Assembly: GCA_016235085.1 (NCBI GenBank)
Contig: JACRMA010000030.1
Span: 41,403 to 76,175 of the forward strand
Source: Candidatus Zixiibacteriota bacterium
GTDB lineage: Bacteria; Zixibacteria; MSB-5A5; WJJR01
Direction of reading: 5' to 3'
Length of the DNA stretch: 34,773 nucleotides
The position numbers were made by a program, and so were the translations under genes. Below, in pieces: positions 25,214 to 32,560 of the stretch. Each line of letters starts with the position of its first letter. Positions within the stretch are counted from its first letter, which is position 1. Below the pieces are notes generated by a model. That model did not search any database and was not told where the DNA came from. It saw only the letters and a program-made list of their open reading frames with translations.

Positions 25214-27331
25214 TTGACGCTCATCCAAACCACCGAACTCGAAGCCAGCTTCCTGCGCCGTTGTCTTCACGCTCCGGTTCCGGAACATCGCGTCCTCTGC
25301 ATTCTGAGATTCTTTGAGCGGCTGCACGCCTCGATCTCGGTATCACAACATACGACATTGGTCGAAGGCTACCTGCGGGAGTTCATTCCGGCCTTGGCTG
25401 ATGCGGCCAGACAGGCTGATCCTTTCGATCTCTTGCCGCAGGAGAGGATGCAGCTCCGACGGCTCCTCGAATTGTCCGGTCAGAACGCCGGTGCCGTCGT
25501 CTCCCACGAGGACTTTCAGAAGCTTGCAGATTTTCGGGATCGAGGAATGGCGCGTGATCCGCAACTTCCAGCGGCCGGATCGAAGGCCGAGACCAATCTG
25601 GCAGCCCTCTTTGTCGAGGATGTCCCCGAGCTTGCGCTCGGCCCGCGCGGCCGTCTGCTGTGGCTCAGCGTTCGTGCCTCCGCATGCGACCGCGATGAGC
25701 AACGGGACATTATCCATATTTTCAACCCGCACATCTACGCCGAAGGCCCGCTGGTGCGGCAGGCCGAGTTCGCGGTCGGGGCGGCACGTTCCTACTTGCG
25801 CCAGCACTGCGGGTTGTCAATCGGCAGGCGCTACCGGTTGGATATTCGAGTCTTGCCGGTAACTTCGCGACTGACTGGCAATTCGCTTGGGATTGCCCTG
25901 GCGGTCGGTGCGGTCATCGCCATAGCCAAGCGGGAGGAACTGCGCGAGGCGTTCGCCGCGCAACCATTGGTCGCTTTCACAGGCGCTGTTGGCGCAGATG
26001 GCACCATTGAACCAATCGATGGCGAAGGACTGCGCTCCAAGCTCGAACGCGCCCATAACAATCGTCTCAATTACGTTGCCATCCCGCGCGCACACGTATC
26101 CGAGGCCTACGAAACTGTCCGCGAGTTGGAACAACAATCGCCCGGCCATACACTGAACATCGTCGGCGCCGACACGATTGACGCCATTCTCAACGACCGC
26201 AACTTGATCGACCGACAGCACCGTCCGATCGTGGCATATACTGCCGCACGCGTACGCAAGGGAATGAACAACCCCAAAGTCGGCCTCCCCGTCCTGCTCT
26301 CACTCCTGGCCATTCTCGCGATCCTGATCATCCCCTGGATCACCAGCCGCCTCGACACCAACCCCGCCACCGTCGAGATCAAAGGCAAGGGCATCCTCGT
26401 CAAGAACCAGCACGGACGGACGCTGTGGGGGAAGGAGTATCAGTGTGATTCGCTTGACGTGTTTCAGCAGGCGTGGCGGATCTTTGATCTCGATGCCGAT
26501 CATCTCAATGAAGTTTTGGTAATTCCGCCGACCGACGATGCATCTCCTGACAACGCCAGGCTCTTTGTATATGCGCCCGACGGCACACTGAGATTTGCGA
26601 GGAATTGCTCTATCTGGGATCAATATCCAGGCGACAATGTCCCGGGAATGCGATATCAGGCGGATGCCGTCCACGTCTTCCCCGATGGGGGTGGGCCGAT
26701 CATCGTTACTCTTGTTTCCGCGAACAACCCCTCGCGTGCCCATATTCGGACCTGGACAACCAACGGTGACTCGACCGGATGGTACATCAACGCGGGCACC
26801 ACGCACTTTGAACTCGCCAACGACCTCGATGGGGATGGCGGCAAGGAGTTGTTCTTCACTGGATTCAATGTTAGAATGTCCGCATCGGCCCTATTCGTAC
26901 TGAGGAGCCGCGCTAGTCACGGTGCCGCACCGCCCTATTCCGATCCCCAATACGATCTAAAAAACGTCCTGCCGGGTAACGCGTTGCATTACATGATCTT
27001 CCCAAAAACCGATCTCGCAGAGGCAGATACACTCCCCTACAACGGCCCCAGGAACCTACGCAGAGAGTCGGCAGATGTCTTTCGACTGGATGTCCTTGAG
27101 GGCCGCCACCCAGCCTCTCCGCCTCTGGCGATCTACTATCTTAATGGGGACTTGCAGGTCGATCATGCTGAGGTCTGCGATCGATTTAAGGCGCGTCGCC
27201 AGCGAGCGGGCGAGGACGGGCGCCTTCCTCCAGTGAATTGGTCGCAATACCTCGCCCATCTTCGCGATACCGTCACCTATTGGCAAGCGGGCGCCTGGGT
27301 TACCGACCTCGAATTGCGCCCGAGATGGTAG
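25214..27331 (+). CDS. Membrane protein with cytoplasmic Lon-type (S16) protease domain and extracytoplasmic FG-GAP-like domain
   Basis: 705 residues from a TTG at 25214. A helical N-terminal domain (1-140) precedes an S16 Lon-like fold (about 145-325): TGNSLGIALAVGAVIAIA holds the presumed catalytic Ser224. FTGAVGADGTIEPIDGEGLRSK supplies the dyad lysine (Lys276), in the position of the second Lys of Lon's GLKEK. There is no AAA+ ATPase module. A single membrane helix follows (about 356-374), preceded by basic residues, so the N-terminus is inside. The outer part has DLDADHLNEVLVIP (about 425-438) and DLDGDGGKELFFTG (about 537-550), like FG-GAP/VCBS calcium-binding repeats. The start is uncertain: an in-frame TAG lies at 25202-25204, and an ATGA-coupled ATG at 25144 opens another frame. 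Confidence 0.82.
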   Translation: MTLIQTTELEASFLRRCLHAPVPEHRVLCILRFFERLHASISVSQHTTLVEGYLREFIPALADAARQADPFDLLPQERMQLRRLLELSGQNAGAVVSHEDFQKLADFRDRGMARDPQLPAAGSKAETNLAALFVEDVPELALGPRGRLLWLSVRASACDRDEQRDIIHIFNPHIYAEGPLVRQAEFAVGAARSYLRQHCGLSIGRRYRLDIRVLPVTSRLTGNSLGIALAVGAVIAIAKREELREAFAAQPLVAFTGAVGADGTIEPIDGEGLRSKLERAHNNRLNYVAIPRAHVSEAYETVRELEQQSPGHTLNIVGADTIDAILNDRNLIDRQHRPIVAYTAARVRKGMNNPKVGLPVLLSLLAILAILIIPWITSRLDTNPATVEIKGKGILVKNQHGRTLWGKEYQCDSLDVFQQAWRIFDLDADHLNEVLVIPPTDDASPDNARLFVYAPDGTLRFARNCSIWDQYPGDNVPGMRYQADAVHVFPDGGGPIIVTLVSANNPSRAHIRTWTTNGDSTGWYINAGTTHFELANDLDGDGGKELFFTGFNVRMSASALFVLRSRASHGAAPPYSDPQYDLKNVLPGNALHYMIFPKTDLAEADTLPYNGPRNLRRESADVFRLDVLEGRHPASPPLAIYYLNGDLQVDHAEVCDRFKARRQRAGEDGRLPPVNWSQYLAHLRDTVTYWQAGAWVTDLELRPRW

Positions 27332-27463
27332 CAACAATTCTTTCTGCGACGCCATACAAGCTCTACTAACCCTCTACATGAGAAGAGGCTCGGGAAGGTC
27401 CGATGGTTTGACCTTGCCCCCAGCGATCCCGAACCGTGCCGCACGAGAGAGGAGACATCAGCT

Positions 27464-28849
27464 ATGCGAAGTGCAAGTGCCATGCAGAAGAGGAAGCCTT
27501 CACTGGTCATCATCGGCGTTCTCTTGGCGTTGGTGACCGCAGTTCCCCCGGCCGCGTTCGCACAAGTCGACACACCCTGCCCCGGATGCGAGGGGCAATT
27601 CCGAGCAGGATACGAGTGCGCGAAAGCGACGGATGGGGATTGGATGACGTCGGCGGTTCCGGACGCCTATTGCGATTCTGTCTCTGTTTGTCAGGAACAC
27701 CCGATTCCCTCTGGAACCACGTCCGCGAATTGGGTCTTCAAAGTCCTGCGGAACACCTCCTGCATCGAAGTTCGGGCATTCTACTGGAATTACGGCACAT
27801 CGAGCTGGGAGCAGTTCTACGAGGTTCCGCAGGATAACGATTACAAGACTTACACCGTTCCCTTACCCAGCGGGGCGCTCGCCGTGTCACCTCTCCGCAC
27901 AAAAGTGAGGGTCAAGAATGGCGGCTTTAGCTGTGGCGGCTGTCCGCTTCAATCCGGTGAGTACTTCGAGGGGGTCGTGGAGTGGAATCCTTCCCTCTGC
28001 CCCGGATGCGAGGGGCAATTCCGAGCAGGATACGAGTGCGCGAAAGCGACGGATGGGGATTGGATGACCTCGGCGGTTCCGGATGCGTATGGTGATTCCA
28101 TCAAGGTGATCCAATGCCATAGCATTCCGGTGGGAGCCTGTGCTGCGAATTGGCGTTTCAAGGTGCTGCGGAACTGGGAGAACATAGAGGTCCGAGCGGA
28201 TTACTGGGACTATGCGACAGGAGATTGGGCACTCTTGCACAACGCCCCGTTGAGCCTCGATTCCACAACGTACACGGTACCCATCCCTGCGAATGGGTTA
28301 CTGTCTTCTCCCGTGAAGACAAGGATGCACGTGAAGAACGCATCCTCTCCCTTGGTGTCGGGCGAGTACTACGAGGGGGCAATGGATTGGTCTCCTTGTT
28401 GTCCCGGATGTATCGGACAGTTCCGCGTGGGACATGAGTGTTCGAAGGCCAATGACGGAGATTGGATGACATCGGCTGTGCCGGACTTGTACGGCGATTC
28501 GGTTACCGTGATCGAGTGCCGTGACATTCCGATCGGTACGACCGAAGCTAATTGGCGATACAAGGTACTGCGAAATAACCCGTGTATCGAAATCAGGGCA
28601 TACTTTTGGAACTACGCGGACGGCAATTGGGTCCCCTTTCACGATGTCCCAGAGGATCCCGCTTATCTGACATACACGGTCCCACTTCCACCTGGGGCGC
28701 TGCTCACATCCCCGTTGATGTCAAAGGTGTTAGTAAAGAATGCGAACTTCCCCTGTTTGCTTCAATCGGGTGAGTACTTCGAAAGCACGCTCTGTGATTG
28801 CCCGCAGGTGACATTAATGGCGATGGTATGCTCGATGTGTTCGACGTGA
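27464..28849 (+). CDS. Secreted cysteine-rich triple-repeat protein (frame broken before its dockerin-like end)
   Basis: The ATG at 27464 follows an AGGAG site. A signal peptide (LVIIGVLLALVTAVPPAAFA) is followed by three repeats of about 134-140 residues. Each has CPGCxGQFRxGxECxKAxDGDWMTSAVPD, then xIPxGTTxANWxxKVLRN, IExRAxxW, TYTVPLP, and SGEYFEG. The paired cysteines suggest disulfides outside the cytoplasm. The end (CPQVTLMAMVCSMCST) is spurious: a one-base shift after TGTGATTGC at 28801-28803 restores CPAGDINGDG and the dockerin-like pair downstream. With one C added to the run of three the whole gene would span 27464-29022 and about 519 residues. Function is unknown; a surface binding or structural role is plausible. 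Confidence 0.85.
   Translation: MRSASAMQKRKPSLVIIGVLLALVTAVPPAAFAQVDTPCPGCEGQFRAGYECAKATDGDWMTSAVPDAYCDSVSVCQEHPIPSGTTSANWVFKVLRNTSCIEVRAFYWNYGTSSWEQFYEVPQDNDYKTYTVPLPSGALAVSPLRTKVRVKNGGFSCGGCPLQSGEYFEGVVEWNPSLCPGCEGQFRAGYECAKATDGDWMTSAVPDAYGDSIKVIQCHSIPVGACAANWRFKVLRNWENIEVRADYWDYATGDWALLHNAPLSLDSTTYTVPIPANGLLSSPVKTRMHVKNASSPLVSGEYYEGAMDWSPCCPGCIGQFRVGHECSKANDGDWMTSAVPDLYGDSVTVIECRDIPIGTTEANWRYKVLRNNPCIEIRAYFWNYADGNWVPFHDVPEDPAYLTYTVPLPPGALLTSPLMSKVLVKNANFPCLLQSGEYFESTLCDCPQVTLMAMVCSMCST
27578..28083 (+). repeat. Near-identical 86-bp direct repeats inside the repeat protein gene, 420 bp apart
   Basis: Bases 27578-27663 and 27998-28083 agree at all but one position (27649 G against 28069 C), exactly 140 codons apart. 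The third protein repeat (from about 28400) has diverged at DNA level. Such close copies suggest recent duplication or gene conversion, and make the region prone to recombination or assembly collapse. Confidence 0.85.
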
Positions 28850-29022
28850 TAGGCTTGATCGACATTGCTTTCAGTGGAGCCGCAGACCCACAGGATGGTT
28901 GGTGTCCGCGCACGCGTGGAGATGTTAACAACGACGGCATAACCGATGTATTCGATGTGATCTATCTCATCGGCACTGCCTTCGGCGGAGGTCCTGCACC
29001 AGTCGATCCTTGCGCGCTCTAA
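28798..29022 (+). CDS. Dockerin-like calcium-binding repeat pair, detached C-terminus of the preceding gene
   Basis: 74 codons with two EF-hand-like dockerin repeats: GDINGDGMLDVFDVIGLIDI and GDVNNDGITDVFDVIYLIGTAF. D, N and D sit at the calcium-loop positions, and a short Cys/Pro/Ala tail follows. The nominal TTG start directly follows an in-frame TGA and there is no ribosome-binding site, so it is not an independent gene. It is the out-of-frame end of the repeat protein, broken by one missing base at the C-run 28801-28803. In several uncultured phyla such repeat pairs end many secreted proteins without a cohesin partner nearby. Confidence 0.82.
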   Translation: MPAGDINGDGMLDVFDVIGLIDIAFSGAADPQDGWCPRTRGDVNNDGITDVFDVIYLIGTAFGGGPAPVDPCAL

Positions 29023-29040
29023 TTCGGGCCTTGGAAATGC

Positions 29041-29116
29041 TCCTGCTGAAGTAGGGCTCCAGCAGGACACGAGGGGGCACAACCCCGTCCCGCGTGGTTC
29101 GGCGCGGGGCGGGGTT
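29041..29116. repeat. Two strong intergenic hairpins after the dockerin-like end
   Basis: TCCTGCTG (29041-29048) pairs perfectly with CAGCAGGA (29060-29067). Then a 14-base arm (29081-29094) pairs with 29103-29116 (CGCGGGGCGGGGTT) with one mismatch around an eight-base loop. No T-run follows, so they look more like repeat elements than like a rho-independent terminator. They sit between converging genes and may still block read-through. Confidence 0.5.
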
Positions 29117-29137
29117 CCCGTTTGGCATGCACCCGCG

Positions 29138-29160
29138 TAGGGTGCGTCATCGACGCACCT
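29138..29160. repeat. REP-like palindrome, copy 1 (TAGGGTGCG...CGCACCTA core)
   Basis: GGTGCGTC (29141-29148) and GACGCACC (29152-29159) are perfect arms around ATC. The core TAGGGTGCG/CGCACC closely matches a second palindrome 115 bases downstream, so these are copies of one dispersed element rather than a gene-specific structure. Confidence 0.6.
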
Positions 29161-29255
29161 ACTCTCACCCCGGCGCGCCCGATCCCGGTATTCTCAATGC
29201 TTACCGTAGGCGTCCGGACGTTTCAATAACCACTGCTCCCGTTCACCGAGGCGTT

Positions 29256-29276
29256 GGGTGCGTTATTAGCGCACCC
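29256..29276. repeat. REP-like palindrome, copy 2, overlapping the radical SAM stop codon
   Basis: GGGTGCG (29256-29262) and CGCACCC (29270-29276) pair around a TTATTAG loop. TACGTTTTT follows on the plus strand, so it could act as a plus-strand terminator for the dockerin transcript. The last base belongs to the radical SAM stop codon (29276-29278). Confidence 0.6.
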
Positions 29277-30328
29277 TACGTTTTTGTGGGGTGCACCGCG
29301 GCATGGATCGCGCACCCCATCCGCTTCGCCAACTCGGCGCCCGTTTCCCATTTGCGGTAGCGGTCAAATGCGGAGGCGCGGCGGGCACAGCCGATTGTGC
29401 AGGAGGCTTCGCAGCCCTTACGCTGGGGGAAGTATCGCGCGATCTCCGCGCGGCCGTACTCAAGAAGCGGGATGCCGGGGTCGCCACGGCGCTGGCTGCA
29501 GTAGGAGACGATGCCGAATTCGTCGATATAGAGATAGCGCGAACCGGCGCGGCATTTCCAATCGCTGCGGCCGGTGTTGATCATCTCTTGCTCCCAGCCT
29601 TCGCCGAAACGGTGCCAGAGCGAACGGCGCCGGACGCCCCGCACGTGCGCCAAAAGCTGCATCAGGTCATCCCGTTTGACCATCTCCGACTCGACCGACC
29701 CGCCACCGTTGTGCAGCAGACTGACCGTCATGTAGAATCCCAGCGATCGAATCTCGTCCACCAACCGGCGTGTTTCCTCGGCAGGAACCGACCCCAACAC
29801 CGCGTTGATGTTGACTTTGAATCCGGCATGATCGCGCAACAACTGCAACTTCGGTCTCAATTTGCTGAGTGATTTCTCCGAGACCTCATCCGACTCCATG
29901 TTGTCGATGGAAACCTGGAGCAGTTCGAGCCCTGTCCGATTCAGCCGTTCGATCCGTTGTCTCGTCAACGCATAGCCATTCGTGATCGATGTACAGACCA
30001 TCCCATGCGAGACGATATGATCAATGACGTCTTCCAGGTGGGGGTGCAGGAGCGGCTCTCCACCGGTCAGCGTGACAATCCCATTGCCCAGCGAGGCGAG
30101 ATGGTCGACACACTTCATTAATTGCGAGGTCTCGACCGGCGGCGAGTACTGATCGTACTCGTTGCAGTACGCGCAGGACAGATTGCAGCGACGCGTAACG
30201 ACGAGTTGCGCGAGGATCGGCGTGTAGGGATCGGCGAGCGCCTTGAGGAGACGGCGCAGTGGGGCCAGCTTTGTGCGAATGAGAACCCTCCCTGGTTTCG
30301 CCGGTGCCCTGTCACGACAGGGCCGCAT
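29276..30328 (-). CDS. Radical SAM protein with SPASM-like C-terminus
   Basis: A 350-residue protein with the 4Fe-4S/SAM motif CNLSCAYC (C48, C52, C55) and GGEP (89-92), then the TIM-barrel pattern SITNGYAL and LLQVSIDNMESD. The C-terminal part is rich in cysteine (DWKCRAGS, YCSQRRG, KGCEASCTIGC), like SPASM/twitch domains that hold a further cluster. Such enzymes often modify peptides or act on nucleosides or lipids, but no precursor peptide or partner gene is near, so the substrate is unknown. The ATG at 30328 is used, with no good ribosome-binding site. A strong GGGAGGG further down precedes ATT CGC, an unusual start option. It stands alone, with a promoter at 30400-30428. Confidence 0.88.
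   Translation of the reverse strand: MRPCRDRAPAKPGRVLIRTKLAPLRRLLKALADPYTPILAQLVVTRRCNLSCAYCNEYDQYSPPVETSQLMKCVDHLASLGNGIVTLTGGEPLLHPHLEDVIDHIVSHGMVCTSITNGYALTRQRIERLNRTGLELLQVSIDNMESDEVSEKSLSKLRPKLQLLRDHAGFKVNINAVLGSVPAEETRRLVDEIRSLGFYMTVSLLHNGGGSVESEMVKRDDLMQLLAHVRGVRRRSLWHRFGEGWEQEMINTGRSDWKCRAGSRYLYIDEFGIVSYCSQRRGDPGIPLLEYGRAEIARYFPQRKGCEASCTIGCARRASAFDRYRKWETGAELAKRMGCAIHAAVHPTKT
30306..30323. promoter_or_regulatory. 18-base inverted repeat at the radical SAM 5' end
   Basis: GCCCTGTC-AC-GACAGGGC has perfect eight-base arms around two bases. It lies at codons 2-8 if the ATG at 30328 is used, or in the leader if translation begins further down, near a strong GGGAGGG. It could be an operator or a translation-blocking hairpin (seven pairs, CACG loop); chance cannot be excluded. 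Confidence 0.4.
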
Positions 30329-30399
30329 GGCATCTCACACCGCGCAACGCCCCGGCCACAACTGGCCGGAGCCCACACGGTTCGATGCCCATTACTCTG

Positions 30400-30428
30400 A
30401 TGGTAACACGGATTCAAGCTCCTGTCAA
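30400..30428 (-). promoter_or_regulatory. Sigma70-type promoter of the radical SAM gene
   Basis: On the minus strand a perfect TTGACA (30428-30423) is followed after 17 bases by TACCAT (30405-30400), four of six of the -10 consensus. It lies directly after the rplY terminator, so the radical SAM gene is its own transcription unit. The leader to the ATG at 30328 would be about 65 bases. Confidence 0.65.
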
Positions 30429-30457
30429 CCCAAGTACTAGTGTGATCAAGGTCTTAC

Positions 30458-30489
30458 AAAAAAGGCGGCCCGTGGATTCACGGGCCGCC
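30458..30489 (-). terminator. Rho-independent terminator after rplY
   Basis: On the minus strand an 11-base stem with GGCGGCCCGTG/CACGGGCCGCC arms (30464-30474 and 30479-30489) closes a four-base loop and is followed by six T (30463-30458). It lies 31 bases after the rplY stop codon and ends the ispE-spoVG-tRNA-prs-rplY block. Confidence 0.95.
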
Positions 30490-30519
30490 CAAAACAGCTC
30501 TCCGGCGTAATTTATGCCT

Positions 30520-31245
30520 CTACTTCTCTTTGCCGCCTTTTTCCTTCTTGGCTTTCTTGTCACCGCCGGCCTCAGCAGCCTCTTCGGTCTCCTTCTTCTC
30601 GGTGATCACTTCCGGAGCTCCTGCGGCACTCTCCGCCGGAGTTGCACCAGCCGCTTCCGCAGTCGGCACCACTTCCTTGATCACTGTCGGCGGCACCACC
30701 GAGGCCACTGTCCGGTCGCCCGGTGTGAGCACGACGACGCGTTCCAATTGGAGGTCACGGACGTGGAGACTACCACCGATTCCGAGTGCCGTCACGTCGG
30801 CATCGATCAAGTCCGGGATATCCGCCGGCAAAGATTCGATCTCCAGTTCGCGCGTGATATGCTGGAGAATGCCACCGAAATTCTTCACCCCATCCGCGAT
30901 ACCGGTCAGACGCACCGGCACGGTGACACGGATCGGCCGGGTCGGCGAGATGTGCAGGAAATCGACGTGGAGAATCTCCTCGGTCACGGGATCGTGTTGC
31001 ACGTCGCGCACCAGAGCCATCTCCGCCCCGCCGGCGCCGCTGTCGACGGTCAGGTCGACAAGAATGTGCTCCGAGGTCGATTTGTGGAGAATGGTCGTGA
31101 TCTGATGGCGATTCAGACGCAAAGGCAGCGGGCTGGTGTGCTCCCCGTAAAGAATCCCGGGGATCGTTCCGGCCGCGCGCAACTTGCGGGCGGCTCCCTT
31201 GCCGGTGTCCTGGCGTTTGTAAACAGTCAGCGGTACTGCCTTCAT
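30520..31245 (-). CDS. rplY: 50S ribosomal protein L25/general stress protein Ctc (long TL5 type)
   Basis: A 241-residue protein of the two-domain CTC/TL5 form, longer than the 94-residue L25 of enterics. The N-terminal 5S rRNA-binding domain shows GKGAARKLRAAGTIPGILYG. The C-terminal beta domain includes VRDVQHDPVTEEILHVDFLHI and VPVRLTGIADGVKNFGGIL. A 35-residue low-complexity tail rich in E, A and K follows (EKKETEEAAEAGGDKKAKK). The ATG at 31245 follows AAAGGAG. It is 33 bases after prs, the common prs-rplY order of many phyla; pth, which often comes next, is absent because the operon ends here at a strong terminator. Confidence 0.96.
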   Translation of the reverse strand: MKAVPLTVYKRQDTGKGAARKLRAAGTIPGILYGEHTSPLPLRLNRHQITTILHKSTSEHILVDLTVDSGAGGAEMALVRDVQHDPVTEEILHVDFLHISPTRPIRVTVPVRLTGIADGVKNFGGILQHITRELEIESLPADIPDLIDADVTALGIGGSLHVRDLQLERVVVLTPGDRTVASVVPPTVIKEVVPTAEAAGATPAESAAGAPEVITEKKETEEAAEAGGDKKAKKEKGGKEK

Positions 31246-31278
31246 AATTCCAGACTCCTTTGTGAGCTGGCGTCGACG

Positions 31279-32310
31279 TTAGCCGGTGTTCCGGCCCACG
31301 TCACGCCCCGGTACTTTCCCCGCTTCACTCAGGCGGCGGGAGACTTCTGCAACGTCTTCGGCCGGAGCGGAGAGGGAATCGAACAACTCTGAGATGGATT
31401 CCTCATGAGTAATGCGCCCGATCGCTTCGGCGAACAGAGGCGCGGTAGTTACGATTTCAATGTTGGCGGGCAGGTCACGATGGGACAGATCGATCGTGTC
31501 CGCGACGACCAGCCGCTTGATGGGCGAATTGCTGATCCTCTCCAGCGACTTGCCCGAAAGCACCGGATGCGTGCAACACGCATAAACACAAAGCGAGCCG
31601 GCATCCTTCACCGCTTGCGCGGCCTGCGTCAGCGTCCCGCCGGTATCAACCATGTCATCCCGCAGGATGACGGTCTTTCCTTCGACACTGCCGATGATGT
31701 TCAAGACCTCGGCGCGGTTGGCCTGCGGACGGCGCTTATCGATGATGGCCAGCCCGCACGAGAGCGCCTTGGCAAATGCCCGCGCCATCTTGATCGAGCC
31801 GACGTCAGGCGAAACCACCACCGGACTTTCGACACCCAGTTTGAAGAAGTACTCGTTGAACACAATCGACGAGTACAAGTGGTCTGACGGGATATCGAAG
31901 AAACCCTGAATCTGCGAAGCGTGCAAGTCCATGGTGAGCACACGGTCGGCGCCGGCCGTGGTGATCAGATTCGCCATGAGCCGCGCGGCGATGGAGACCC
32001 GCGGCTGATCCTTGCGATCGGCACGCGCGTAACCGTAGTACGGAATCACCGCCGTGATGCGGCGCGCCGAGGCCCGGCGTGCGGCCTCGATCAGCATCAG
32101 CAATTCGACCAGATTCTCCGCTGGCGTGTTGGTCGACTGGATGATGAACAGATCCGAGCCGCGGATGTTCTCGTCAATCTGAACGAATACTTCGCCATCG
32201 GAAAACCGCGTGACCGTGCAGGCGGTCAATTGGCGCCCAAGACGCTCGGCGATTTTCGAGGCCAGCGGCCGATTTCCGTTTCCGGCGATGATCTTCAAAC
32301 GGCTATCCAT
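31279..32310 (-). CDS. prs: Ribose-phosphate pyrophosphokinase
   Basis: A 343-residue PRPP synthetase. It carries the ATP loop region RFSDGEVFVQIDENIRG, the metal-binding DLHASQIQGFFDIPSDHLY, the catalytic-flap area FAKALSCGLAIIDKRRPQ and the PRPP loop RDDMVDTGGTL. It makes PRPP from ribose 5-phosphate and ATP for nucleotide, histidine, tryptophan and NAD synthesis; nadC in this window is one PRPP user. The C-terminus extends by about 25 residues beyond the usual end (AEDVAEVSRRLSEAGK). A tRNA-Gln gene lies 33 bases upstream on the same strand and rplY follows 33 bases downstream. Confidence 0.97.
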   Translation of the reverse strand: MDSRLKIIAGNGNRPLASKIAERLGRQLTACTVTRFSDGEVFVQIDENIRGSDLFIIQSTNTPAENLVELLMLIEAARRASARRITAVIPYYGYARADRKDQPRVSIAARLMANLITTAGADRVLTMDLHASQIQGFFDIPSDHLYSSIVFNEYFFKLGVESPVVVSPDVGSIKMARAFAKALSCGLAIIDKRRPQANRAEVLNIIGSVEGKTVILRDDMVDTGGTLTQAAQAVKDAGSLCVYACCTHPVLSGKSLERISNSPIKRLVVADTIDLSHRDLPANIEIVTTAPLFAEAIGRITHEESISELFDSLSAPAEDVAEVSRRLSEAGKVPGRDVGRNTG

Positions 32311-32343
32311 GGTTCCTACCGTTGGGTCCGGCGTCCCGGCAAC

Positions 32344-32418
32344 TGGCTGGGGCGCCAGGATTCGAACCTGGGAATGCGGGCTCCAAAGGCCCGTGTCTTA
32401 CCGCTTGACGACGCCCCA
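32344..32418 (-). tRNA. tRNA-Gln (anticodon TTG)
   Basis: On the minus strand the cloverleaf is complete. The acceptor TGGGGCG (32418-32412) pairs with CGCCCCA (32354-32348). The anticodon stem CGGGC/GCCCG closes a CTTTGGA loop giving anticodon TTG, which reads CAA. The T-arm loop GTTCGAATC is present. The discriminator base is G and CCA is encoded in the DNA (32346-32344). No introns. It sits between spoVG and prs and may be processed from their shared transcript. Confidence 0.96.
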
Positions 32419-32560
32419 GTCGGAAATCTCCCCGCTTTCGCCATATACTTATTGATCACTTCCCCATTCATCGATACACACGATCGTTCCCAGCACGTTC
32501 TGACAGCCACTCCAGGGCCGCCGTGTGCGAGCCCGCTTGATCACGCCTGATCTCTTTGGG

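Noticed and set aside
28795-28810. Programmed ribosomal frameshift joining the dockerin-like end
   Set aside because: No slippery heptamer or downstream pseudoknot is evident; a missing base in a C-run is simpler.
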